From a virus, in IMG/VR virus record IMGVR_UViG_3300028590_000006, positions 1-44,099 of that record: 44,099 nucleotides of DNA; one strand, 5' to 3'. The notes below the pieces were generated by a model that worked only from the letters and a program-made list of their open reading frames with translations, was not told the DNA's origin and ran no database searches. Of the stretch, positions 1 through 8,112 are shown one piece after another. The position numbers and the translations under genes were made by a program. Position 1 is the first letter of the stretch, and each line of letters starts with the position of its first letter.

Positions 1-127
1 CGGCACCATCTTCGTCATCGTAAGGCGTGACCGCAAGCATCATGTTACCACGCTGATCGCGAATACGCCGGATATCGAAGTTATCTCCCTTAACACCGTC
101 GCTAAAGCCAGTAGCCTTAAGCTTCTT
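1..127. repeat. Assembly overlap, left copy (identical to 43973-44099)
   Basis: The first 127 bases are identical to the last 127 bases of the window. The reading frame of the gp15-like gene runs through the joint without interruption. The simplest reading is a circular contig closed by a k-mer overlap rather than a biological terminal repeat, because it lies inside a virion gene and far from the non-coding region. Confidence 0.93.
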
Positions 128-2122
128 GTCCACAACAGCCTGAACGACCTCATCGGCCTCATCCTGCTGTAGATTAAGCTGGCGACCGAGGTTAGGAGTG
201 CCCGGCTTGTTAGACCAGCCAAGTCGCCCATAATCCTCAAATGCGCCACTGCGGATCAAGTCCTGATAAAGGTTAGGGATCAGTGCCTCAACGGGCATAT
301 CCGTGTTCTTCATCATAACGCCAAGCTGGCGAGACATGGAAGCAGTCAGTGCCGACTTGCCCGAGGACGTAAGCCCATCACGACCAATCCAGCTACCCAT
401 AACCCATCCTCGACCACGGTTGTCGTCAACCCACGAAGTGATGGCCTTCTTAGCCTCAGTAGTCATGTCAGGCGTAGGCGCATACTGAGCAGGGTTAGCG
501 AAGGCCCTTTGGAATGCCTGAGTAGGCGTAACGCGGCCTGTCGTCACCATGCGCTCATACGCGAGCATCGGGGTGTACAAGTCACCATAGTACGCCATCG
601 CTGCCGCAGGCTTAGCCTTGTTCAGCGCGGAGAATTTACGGTATCCCTGCTCGAAGTCCTTGTTGTACTCCTGTCCCATGCTGCTGCTGATCTGAGCCTG
701 TACCTGATCCCTTACAAGGCCGGATACCCACTGATCGTTATTGTAGGCGCGAACCATGTTGGTCCAGTTGCCCGAGGCATAGTCAGCCTGCGCCAGCACA
801 TCGAAGTTGCCGGTAGAGCCGATGCCCTGAGCCATTGCGGTCTTAACCCGACCAGCGCCCCAAGCCATCTGCACCTGTGCAGCCTCGTCTTGAGCCTTGC
901 GTTCTTCGCGCTCTCGCTCAAACTGCTCACGACGCTCCATATCCTCGACCTGCCACCGGCGATCCTCCTGCCTACGCAACTCGGAATGTAGTGCGGTCCA
1001 GACGTTCTTGCCAGCGCCCGTAACTTCCTTATAGTCGAACAAGTCGATGTCAAAGCCAGTCTCGGACTTAATGCGCTCGTTGATCGTAGCCAATTCAGCC
1101 ATTGCATCGGTAGAGCTAACCTTGCCAAACTCCATGTTGAAGTTCAGTTTGTCAATCTCCGGCGCATATTTCATAGCAACCCGACCAAGCTCACGATTAC
1201 CGTACTTAAGCTCGGCATCCTCAAGACGCACCAATTCTTCATCAGTGAGCAGGTTGAGGAACCCAGACTGCTTAAGGGCAGTAACGGCATAACCATTGCC
1301 TTCCTGAGCCGCCTGCCTGTAGAACCCGATCAGTCCCTTACGGTACGTCTCTTCGTCCATTCCAGCGGGAAGCTGCAAGGATGACAGGAAGTTGTTATGG
1401 GCGGCGTTAGCAGCGAGGTTGCCTGCATCGCTCGGCGCACTATTGCTTGCCAGCGAAGTCATCTGCTTCTGGAACGCTGTCCCCGAAGATGCAACCGAAG
1501 TGCTCCAACTGTTAAGCGCCTCGCTCTGCTGCCACTTGTACCGTTCCTTAGCGATAGCGCCAATAACGGGCTGAGAGCTTTCGATGAGCGACGTTTCAAC
1601 AGCAAGGTCGGTAAAGCGATCACCAGTGGTCATAGCCTCGAAAGACTTGGCCACAACCTTGGTAAGTTCGTCGGGAGGCAAGCGCTTAAGATTGTCCATG
1701 TCCGACAGCATACGGGACTGCCACTGATTGACAGCATCCTTAGCCGAGAAGAACACAGCACCCTCTTCATAGGCACTAGGCCCAAAGATAGTGTTAAGCG
1801 GGTTCTTGTTGTTAACCCGGATTTCTTCCCCGGATACAGCGGACATCTGGTCCACCATCCCGCGTACAAATTCTTCCTTCTTCCGGCGCTCGATAGCCGG
1901 GGCAAGGAGGTCCGTGAAGAACGCCCCAAGCTGCCCTGCAACGGGTCCGGCCTCAGTCATCTGACTAGCCGCCGCAATGCCCGCAGCAACGGAAGTCTCA
2001 CCGCCCTGCATCTGAATGCCTCGAAAGCCGCCACCCTGAGTGATACGGCTTTGAGCGGCACGCGCAGGCTCGAACGAGAACGAGCTACGCCCGGTCTCTC
2101 TATTATCGTAGCCAGTGGCCAT
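1..2122 (-). CDS. Internal virion protein, T7 gp15-like (N-terminal 707 codons; continues at the right end)
   Basis: This is the larger part of a 775-residue ORF. It starts at ATG 2122, eight to nine bases after AGGAG, leaves the window at base 1, and on the circle continues to the stop at 43767 (2,328 nt in all, an exact multiple of three). Size and place between a gp14-like and a gp16-like gene match T7 gp15 (747 residues), an ejection protein that enters the cell with the DNA and forms the periplasmic part of the conduit. The N-terminus reads MATGYDNRETGRSSFSFEP. A highly charged stretch around residues 380-410, rich in Arg and Glu, looks like a coiled coil. The function rests on synteny and size; I recognise no catalytic motif. 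The window end is artificial, so the gene is intact. Confidence 0.78.
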   Translation of the reverse strand, partial: MATGYDNRETGRSSFSFEPARAAQSRITQGGGFRGIQMQGGETSVAAGIAAASQMTEAGPVAGQLGAFFTDLLAPAIERRKKEEFVRGMVDQMSAVSGEEIRVNNKNPLNTIFGPSAYEEGAVFFSAKDAVNQWQSRMLSDMDNLKRLPPDELTKVVAKSFEAMTTGDRFTDLAVETSLIESSQPVIGAIAKERYKWQQSEALNSWSTSVASSGTAFQKQMTSLASNSAPSDAGNLAANAAHNNFLSSLQLPAGMDEETYRKGLIGFYRQAAQEGNGYAVTALKQSGFLNLLTDEELVRLEDAELKYGNRELGRVAMKYAPEIDKLNFNMEFGKVSSTDAMAELATINERIKSETGFDIDLFDYKEVTGAGKNVWTALHSELRRQEDRRWQVEDMERREQFEREREERKAQDEAAQVQMAWGAGRVKTAMAQGIGSTGNFDVLAQADYASGNWTNMVRAYNNDQWVSGLVRDQVQAQISSSMGQEYNKDFEQGYRKFSALNKAKPAAAMAYYGDLYTPMLAYERMVTTGRVTPTQAFQRAFANPAQYAPTPDMTTEAKKAITSWVDDNRGRGWVMGSWIGRDGLTSSGKSALTASMSRQLGVMMKNTDMPVEALIPNLYQDLIRSGAFEDYGRLGWSNKPGTPNLGRQLNLQQDEADEVVQAVVDKKLKATGFSDGVKGDNFDIRRIRDQRGNMMLAVTPYDDEDGA

Positions 2123-2139
2123 TAGTCAATGTCTCCTGA

Positions 2140-2937
2140 TTATGGACCCGCTGTAGGCGAGCCGAAGGATATTCCCATGTAGGGATCATAGTCCTTCTTC
2201 GATCTGCCCTTGTTACTGCCCCAGAGATTACCTCCGGTATCCCGGTAAGTCTTCACGGCACCGATGGCGCTAGTGAATGCTCCGGTCATAGAGGCACTGG
2301 CAGAGGCGAAGTCACCCCGCTCAGCAGCCATCTGGCTTTCACGGAACGATAGCACAGCCTGTCCAGCCTGAGGCCCACCGAAGTAGGTTGCAGCAGCCGT
2401 GAGGCCCAGAGTAAGCGCCCCCGAGAGGAAGCTCGGCTTCTTGACATCCATGTAGGTAGATACGTCGATATCCGCCCTGTAAACATTGCGGTCGAAGCTA
2501 TCCACGGCATCAGTGAGAATGTCACCGCGCGCCTGCCGGGCAGCATAAAGCTCGCGCCCGAACTGCCTATTAAGCTGCTCAGTACGAAGCCCCTCTACCG
2601 TAGCCAGAGTTGCGTTGTACGCCTCGATACTCGATCCACCGACACCGGCAGCGGAGGCCATCGCAGTGACGGCCCCCAATTCCTCAGATGCCCTTACCTG
2701 ATCCTGAAAGGCTCCCATAGTGGAAGCTTCAAGGTTCTTAGCGATGTTCTCGCCATAGGCATTAATGTTCTTTCCAGCAGCCTCCATGATCTTCCGATTT
2801 CCGAGAGACTGGCTGAATAGCTGTAGGTCGGTCATAGCGACCCGACGCTCATTACCAGACTTGGTAGTGATACGCCGGGCGTTTACCTGACCTTGCGCTA
2901 CGATAGCGCTGGCTTGACCGTAGAATACGGAACCCAT
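2140..2937 (-). CDS. Internal virion protein, T7 gp14-like (265 aa)
   Basis: A 265-residue protein starts at ATG 2937 after AAGGAGG. It lies between tail tubular protein B and the gp15-like gene, the T7 gp14 position. T7 gp14 (196 aa) is an ejection protein that makes the outer-membrane pore for DNA entry. The N-terminal two thirds are Ala/Gln/Glu-rich and helical. A hydrophobic Ala/Gly/Leu segment near residues 172-190 (SGALTLGLTAAATYFGG) could insert into a membrane, which fits a pore protein. The C-terminus is Gly/Lys/Pro-rich. The start of the next gene follows after only 17 bases. The assignment comes from synteny plus this hydrophobic segment, since gp14 proteins diverge strongly. Confidence 0.72.
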   Translation of the reverse strand: MGSVFYGQASAIVAQGQVNARRITTKSGNERRVAMTDLQLFSQSLGNRKIMEAAGKNINAYGENIAKNLEASTMGAFQDQVRASEELGAVTAMASAAGVGGSSIEAYNATLATVEGLRTEQLNRQFGRELYAARQARGDILTDAVDSFDRNVYRADIDVSTYMDVKKPSFLSGALTLGLTAAATYFGGPQAGQAVLSFRESQMAAERGDFASASASMTGAFTSAIGAVKTYRDTGGNLWGSNKGRSKKDYDPYMGISFGSPTAGP

Positions 2938-2946
2938 AGCGCCTCC

Positions 2947-5538
2947 TTATGCGCGCCTAGTGTTGAAGAATAGCTGACCTTGCCAGTCAATGCTGGTGAT
3001 GGTCAACGGCAACCACGTCTTAGCCTTAAGGGTGTACGTGCACTCTCTTACCTCGGCACCTACCAGCACGCTGACAGCAGTGGAGACAATCGGCTGCACA
3101 CCGATAATGTTGCTAAGATCGGCAAGGATGCGACCATTGAAATTGAGAACCTTACGCTCAACCCTATTACGGGTGACGTAAGCATCCATACCACCAGTGT
3201 CCGATACGGCAACCTTTACAGCACCAAGCGTGAGCCTGCCGGAGAGAATAGGTTGCCCATTACGATCACGGGCATACGGATTAGTAGGCGTGACAAGGGC
3301 AGGGAAATCTGCACCAACCCACGCACGGTCCACAAAATCAGGATAAGCTTCGATGAAGGCATCGTAACCGTCCAGAGGCTGGCCAATGAACTGTCGTAGG
3401 TTGCCCCGTTCAATTGCAATGGCATGGCCCTCAGTCGGCCCGTATGTCGGATTGAGGTAAGAAAACTCCGCGTCGGTTTCGTACTGCACCGCAGGGCGCA
3501 GACTGTCGAGATACGGGTAATCTGACAAGGTGGTGTCGCGAACGAACCTCTCAGCAGAAACCCATACAGCATCAGTACCGTCCTCGGCCACACCGGTTTT
3601 AATCAGATAGGCCAAGATGTCACCACTGTCGAAACTAAGCCCTATAAGCTTACCGACATGATCGGTCCATTCCCAATGGGACCAGCTATCGAATAGGCGG
3701 CCCTGTTGAGGCTCGTCAAGATAACTGTAGGTAAAGATGCGATTACGCTCTTTCTTGGTCCGGAGAAGAACCATATTAGGAGCCGTTAGCGTGACAATCT
3801 CATGGGGGATGCCCGCAAGGTAAGTGTCAAGCTGCTGACTAATACGGTAACTCTCAGGGGTGTCGGCAATTGCACCTGCCTGCACCTGATGGACCGAGGA
3901 CACTTCGGAACCCGGCCTGCCGGAATACTTCGCGTACATGACGAAGTTACCAGTAGCCCGAGGCGAAGCATCGATAGCGTCCTCAAACGCGGTAGAGACG
4001 ACGATAGATGCGTTCTTAGGAGTGAAAGGCTGTCGCCCATTCACAACATACTGAAAGCGCCTACCATAAAGCAGAAGGTTACGATCATACAGCGTTGACC
4101 ATTTGATGGTGTCATCCTCGGTCCCGAGAGCAAAGCCCTCCCAAGGGTCATCATCAGCGATAGTCGCCACAGACTTGCGGAACCAGTTAAGGTAGTCTCC
4201 CGGTCGGCTAAAGAGTAGCGTTGCCCCACAACCGATTACGAGCCTATCCTGAAACATTCCGAGGTAATCGATGTGTTTCCCGAAGAACTCGGGCACCGGG
4301 CTACTGAGGTCGTCGCCGACCGTGTTAGCCTTATACGTGGGAACAGTAATACCGGCGATAGTCGAAAGCTCGTCCGGCGATCCCGCAATGTACAACGTCT
4401 CTCCCTCAACCGTGCACATGGCGAACACCGTCTCGGGCTGGATGGAGTAGCCAGCAGTTTCCCGCCAGATCACTTCCGCCCATCCGGTACTCTGTCCGTC
4501 CTTGGCCACAGCCTTGAGGTAGATCGCATTGCCAGTGGTAGTCTCGGGAGGAACCCGAACGATCTTACCAACCCAATGGTACGTATTCACCAAGTCGATA
4601 TTGTCAACGTCAGCACCGACGACCCGGATAAGAGAGCCGTCGCCGCCGTCAGTACCCGTGGCACTAACGAAATCAACGTCATCAACGATCAACGTACCCG
4701 CCTCGCTAGTCGCGGTAGTCACGCCCTTGGACACGAGGTCCAGTGCGATCTGCTCCACGATATTAGCCGGGGTGATACCCGCCGCCGCCGTACCGATCCA
4801 CTGTGTCACAGCGCTGTTATATGCGTTCACCCGGTCGTTGACCTTCTTCTGATACTCAGGATCAGGGTCAGTGGTGCCGGGGAGGTAAAGAGGAATGTCA
4901 GAGGTATCGAGAACACCCGGATAGCTGCTCGACGGGGTAGTGTACTCGCCAGTCACGAAGGTGTTATCTGCTCGACGCAGAGTAACCGAGAACTTGCGAC
5001 TGTAGGCACCTACCAGCACCGTGGCAGCAAGATGCCGACTATTCGAGATAGCGCCCCAATTATCAGAGGTAGTAGCAGCCGGGACAATAGTGTTGCCCGC
5101 AAGATACATGTACCGACCGATGTTTACTGCTGCGGATACGCCGCCTTCCAGCAACTCGTCGAGTACAGGATCGCCAGCACTATACACTACGGGGATAAAC
5201 TCGCCAGTGACCTTGTTAAAGCACCATGCGAACCCGTTCTTGCCAAGGCCGCTATCATCGCCAGAAGTACGGACGATGAGATCATATTCCGTAGGTCCGA
5301 CATAAAACGTGTAGGTTCGGTGGTCAGCCGTATCCGCGACCAGTGCAGCGTACTGCTCAGCCGGGATATCAGTAAGCACTTCATCCTGTAGCCTAGACCC
5401 GTGCCTGCGAGCAAGGCCGCGCACAGGGTCAGAAATCATGTTGACCTGAGCAAAATGCTGGCCGCTCCGCCGAAGCTGTGCAGCCTGCTCAGACACTCCG
5501 CGAACTACGCTCTCGTAGGAGCCAGACAGTTTGCCCAT
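2947..5538 (-). CDS. Tail tubular protein B, T7 gp12-like (863 aa)
   Basis: This is a large beta-rich structural protein, about the size of T7 gp12 (794 aa), which forms the hexameric nozzle of the short tail. It directly follows the gp11-like gene, as in all T7-like phages. The N-terminal part (GKLSGSYESVVRGVSEQA, then PVRGLARRHG) is typical of phage nozzle proteins. I place the start at ATG 5538: AAGGA lies six bases upstream, and an in-frame TTG two codons earlier would sit on the ribosome-binding site. The same AAGGATTGAC-x-ATG start context occurs at the portal gene. No enzymatic motif is visible. A long open frame on the opposite strand (4273-5391) is a shadow of this gene. Confidence 0.85.
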   Translation of the reverse strand: MGKLSGSYESVVRGVSEQAAQLRRSGQHFAQVNMISDPVRGLARRHGSRLQDEVLTDIPAEQYAALVADTADHRTYTFYVGPTEYDLIVRTSGDDSGLGKNGFAWCFNKVTGEFIPVVYSAGDPVLDELLEGGVSAAVNIGRYMYLAGNTIVPAATTSDNWGAISNSRHLAATVLVGAYSRKFSVTLRRADNTFVTGEYTTPSSSYPGVLDTSDIPLYLPGTTDPDPEYQKKVNDRVNAYNSAVTQWIGTAAAGITPANIVEQIALDLVSKGVTTATSEAGTLIVDDVDFVSATGTDGGDGSLIRVVGADVDNIDLVNTYHWVGKIVRVPPETTTGNAIYLKAVAKDGQSTGWAEVIWRETAGYSIQPETVFAMCTVEGETLYIAGSPDELSTIAGITVPTYKANTVGDDLSSPVPEFFGKHIDYLGMFQDRLVIGCGATLLFSRPGDYLNWFRKSVATIADDDPWEGFALGTEDDTIKWSTLYDRNLLLYGRRFQYVVNGRQPFTPKNASIVVSTAFEDAIDASPRATGNFVMYAKYSGRPGSEVSSVHQVQAGAIADTPESYRISQQLDTYLAGIPHEIVTLTAPNMVLLRTKKERNRIFTYSYLDEPQQGRLFDSWSHWEWTDHVGKLIGLSFDSGDILAYLIKTGVAEDGTDAVWVSAERFVRDTTLSDYPYLDSLRPAVQYETDAEFSYLNPTYGPTEGHAIAIERGNLRQFIGQPLDGYDAFIEAYPDFVDRAWVGADFPALVTPTNPYARDRNGQPILSGRLTLGAVKVAVSDTGGMDAYVTRNRVERKVLNFNGRILADLSNIIGVQPIVSTAVSVLVGAEVRECTYTLKAKTWLPLTITSIDWQGQLFFNTRRA

Positions 5539-5547
5539 TGTCAATCC

Positions 5548-6159
5548 TTAATAGTGGTTCAGTGCATCCTGCAAGCGCACAACACCAATCTCAGTCCGCC
5601 CGCCATAGACACCACCCCGTCGCCGGAGGATGTTAACGTCAGAGTTACGAGTATGGTCCGCATTAAGCTGCATGAGAGCCTGAGAGTACATATTAGTCAC
5701 CTGAGCGACTTTCTGTTGATCTGCCTCATAGGCCTTCATAAATTCCAACTGAGCGGCATACGACACGACATGCTGTGCAGGGACTGGCAGGTCGTCAAAG
5801 GGAAGCTCACGTACTAACCAGCACCGAACCTTCTCTTTGAACTTATACTTGTCGTTCGCGCTAGTCTCAAACGGCTTATACAGCCGACGACCACGCTGAA
5901 CGTAATTAAGATTAGAGGCTTGAGGGTCAACCCGCAGAACATCGTTCGGTAGGTAGATGAAGCCACTGGTATCAGGAACTAGATCGGTAAGCTCTTTGTT
6001 GAACCACCACGACTTAGCCTGTGTCATGCTAGAAGCAGTGCCAATCATACGAAGGGCGGTAGGCACCATAGGATGCCCCTCTTCCAACGCATTGATGGGC
6101 AATTCCCCCAACGTTGCCAGCATATCATTGACCACACCAAGCACTGTCAATGCAGCCAT
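5548..6159 (-). CDS. Tail tubular protein A, T7 gp11-like (203 aa)
   Basis: A 203-residue protein lies between the capsid terminator and tail tubular protein B. Length and position match T7 gp11 (196 aa), the gatekeeper/adaptor ring that joins portal and nozzle. The N-terminus (ALTVLGVVNDMLATLGELP, then MIGTASSMTQAKSWWFN) shows the helix start and the SxxxQxxxWWFN-type segment common in gp11 homologues. The ATG at 6159 has GGAG nine bases upstream. It is the first gene behind the terminator at 6176-6208, so it should be expressed below the capsid level by read-through. Confidence 0.85.
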   Translation of the reverse strand: MAALTVLGVVNDMLATLGELPINALEEGHPMVPTALRMIGTASSMTQAKSWWFNKELTDLVPDTSGFIYLPNDVLRVDPQASNLNYVQRGRRLYKPFETSANDKYKFKEKVRCWLVRELPFDDLPVPAQHVVSYAAQLEFMKAYEADQQKVAQVTNMYSQALMQLNADHTRNSDVNILRRRGGVYGGRTEIGVVRLQDALNHY

Positions 6160-6175
6160 CTAATTATACTCCACG

Positions 6176-6208
6176 CAAAATGCCCGACCCTCCGAAGAAG
6201 GCCGGGCA
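6176..6208 (-). terminator. Rho-independent terminator behind the capsid gene
   Basis: Read on the minus strand, TGCCCGGCC and GGGTCGGGCA pair into a nine-base stem (one G-U) around TTCTTCGGA, followed directly by TTTT. It lies ten bases after the capsid stop, the same place as T-phi after gene 10 in T7. It is the only hairpin in the window with both a strong stem and a U-tract, and would set capsid mRNA above downstream tail mRNA. Confidence 0.8.
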
Positions 6209-6217
6209 AGTTGTCGA

Positions 6218-7237
6218 TTACGGCAGCAGGATCGCGCCAGCGTACTCGCTGCGGTCTCCGGTCACGCCGAACGCGGCATGGCTGTCAACGATCCACGACT
6301 TGAAAATCTTGTCGTAGTAGAGGTCATGCGTCAGCGGAATGGTTTCACCGGCGAGCAGAGCCTTGGTCGAGAACGCAAGGGCCGCAAGCTTGGTGAAGTC
6401 ACCGTCATACGCATTGTCGTTGTTGTCGGTGGACAGAATGTGATCCGCAACCACACCGTTAGGCATGTTGTTCGACCGGATAACCGGGCAACCGAACGCC
6501 TTGAAGATCATTGCACCTTCGACCTTCGTGCCGCGAGCGGTCACGTATTCGCCGTTGATGATCTGCTCCGCATCCAGAAGCGTGTAGAACGTCTCAGGGC
6601 GCAGAGCGATGATAACATCGTCCTGACCCGGAACCACGTCCTTCTGTTCCATCTTCGCCATCAGGTTGCTGATAGCCTTGTACATCTTGGCCGGGTCATT
6701 GATATCGCCAGCCGCAGCCAGCGTCTCCTTGCTACCGCCCTTGAAGCCAGCGGGCTTACCGCTAACCGCCGAGTACCGGCTGTTCAGGTCCATCGCAGCC
6801 TTGTAGGCCTGAATGAAGAAAGCCTGATCGGTAAACTGAGCCATAGCCTGACCGTCCGCGACGCCAAGCTCAACGCGCGCGTCATAGCTCGTCTGGAAGG
6901 TTTCCAGCAGCGGGAGGAAGTGGCGGGTATAGACCAGCGTGTCGATGATAAGAGTGTTCTTACCAACGTCGTTCTTGCTGGCGGCAGGAGCTTCACCCGG
7001 CGTAACCTTGCCGACAGTGCTCTCACCGAAGCCGAACGAGCCGATGCGGTTAGTACCGCGTACCGGACGCATATTAACGTAGGGAGCCAGAACCGAGCGA
7101 CGCTCGATCGTGTGCTGCACGGTCTGACCGTACTCAGTTACAGCCGCCGCATTGATGTCACCGGTCTGGTCAAGCTGGCCGGGGCGGGTAAGCTGCGCTG
7201 CGGGAACAATTGCACCCGGATCAACGAAAAGAGGCAT
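6218..7237 (-). CDS. Major capsid protein, T7 gp10-like (339 aa)
   Basis: This 339-residue protein follows the scaffold gene and ends just before a strong terminator, as gene 10 does in T7 (gp10A 344 aa). The N-terminal arm (GAIVPAAQLTRPGQLDQTGD) leads into an EFxGxV-type region, MRPVRGTNRIGSFGFGESTVGKV split over residues about 57-79. HK97-fold capsids of T7-like phages carry a similar stretch. The ATG at 7237 lies seven bases after AAGGA. Scaffold-capsid order and the isolated terminator support high expression. No decorated or frameshifted longer form is apparent, because a stop and the terminator follow closely. Confidence 0.9.
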   Translation of the reverse strand: MPLFVDPGAIVPAAQLTRPGQLDQTGDINAAAVTEYGQTVQHTIERRSVLAPYVNMRPVRGTNRIGSFGFGESTVGKVTPGEAPAASKNDVGKNTLIIDTLVYTRHFLPLLETFQTSYDARVELGVADGQAMAQFTDQAFFIQAYKAAMDLNSRYSAVSGKPAGFKGGSKETLAAAGDINDPAKMYKAISNLMAKMEQKDVVPGQDDVIIALRPETFYTLLDAEQIINGEYVTARGTKVEGAMIFKAFGCPVIRSNNMPNGVVADHILSTDNNDNAYDGDFTKLAALAFSTKALLAGETIPLTHDLYYDKIFKSWIVDSHAAFGVTGDRSEYAGAILLP

Positions 7238-7254
7238 TATTTATTCCTTGTGAA

Positions 7255-8112
7255 TTAACGTCCGAAATACTTCTGCCGAAGGGCAGCGTACTCGGGAGAA
7301 CCGTCCATGCGATTGCCCAGCTGTCGGTAGAGGGCATCGACTTCTTTGTGGTAGTCGCGCTGTGTAAGGCTAGTCGGAGCCTTGGGGGCTTCCGAGCTTG
7401 CTTCACGAGTAGGGCTAGCCGGGTTAATCGTAGTGCCGGTCGCGGACTTGTATGCGTCGATGATGGACTTAGCAGCCAGATTGGCCTGCATACCACCAGC
7501 TTCAAACATAGCGTTCAGCGTGGCCTTCTCATCGGGAGTAGCCTGTCCACCAGCCCACGCCACGATGTTATCCCAATTTGCCTTGCCACCAGCGAGAGCA
7601 TGAGCGGCATTCAGCGTTTTCGTCTGCTCAGCATTAAACGCATCAAGCTGTCGCTGGAATGCGTCCTTACCTAGCTGGACATGCTTTTCCCAACCACGGG
7701 CTTCATCGCCGAGGGTCGAGAGCTTAGCTTCAAGGAAAGTGAAGTCGCCATTAGCGGCGGCAACCATCGCGGGATCATTACCAGCGATGCCAAGCTTTCC
7801 AATAAAGGCCAAGGCCAGATCGAGACCGGCATCACCGGTTTCGTCATAAAGTACCACACCATCGTCGCCAGTCGTCGAAGGAACCTCGTCCACCTTAGGC
7901 TGTGCCGTAGGCGCGAGGTTATTCGGATCAGGCTGGCCCTGAGCGGGATCGGGGGTAGCTGCCGGATTGGCAGGGGTCTGCGGGTCTGGCGTAGTGCCAG
8001 TGGTTTCCGGGGTTGCAGTACCGTTCACGGGCTTGGGAAGGGTAATACCCGGTCCCTCAGGACGTGAGAGGTTATCAATTACCGGAGTATCGACAGACGG
8101 CGTATCGGTCAA
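7255..8112 (-). CDS. Scaffolding protein, T7 gp9-like (285 aa, TTG start)
   Basis: This acidic, low-complexity protein lies between portal and capsid, the invariant position of the scaffold in podoviruses. T7 gp9 has 307 residues. The N-terminal 100 residues are Pro/Thr/Asp-rich and probably disordered. The middle (about 110-215) is helical with heptad-like Ala/Leu/Lys patterns. The C-terminus is basic (LRQKYFGR), as expected for the capsid-binding helix-turn-helix of scaffolds. The start is TTG at 8112: AGGAG lies eight bases upstream inside the portal C-terminus, and TTG overlaps the portal TGA (TTGA). A weak start codon on a protein needed in fixed ratio to capsid may be deliberate. Confidence 0.88.
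   Translation of the reverse strand: MTDTPSVDTPVIDNLSRPEGPGITLPKPVNGTATPETTGTTPDPQTPANPAATPDPAQGQPDPNNLAPTAQPKVDEVPSTTGDDGVVLYDETGDAGLDLALAFIGKLGIAGNDPAMVAAANGDFTFLEAKLSTLGDEARGWEKHVQLGKDAFQRQLDAFNAEQTKTLNAAHALAGGKANWDNIVAWAGGQATPDEKATLNAMFEAGGMQANLAAKSIIDAYKSATGTTINPASPTREASSEAPKAPTSLTQRDYHKEVDALYRQLGNRMDGSPEYAALRQKYFGR

Noticed and set aside
1-127. Biological direct terminal repeat at the window ends
   Set aside because: The repeat is inside the gp15-like gene, of exactly 127 bases, and far from the non-coding region where T7-like ends lie, so it is an assembly overlap.
4273-5391. 372-codon open frame on the plus strand
   Set aside because: Antisense shadow of tail tubular protein B; no start signal and no recognisable domain. 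The same holds for 6278-7258 (capsid) and 40392-41381 (gp16-like).
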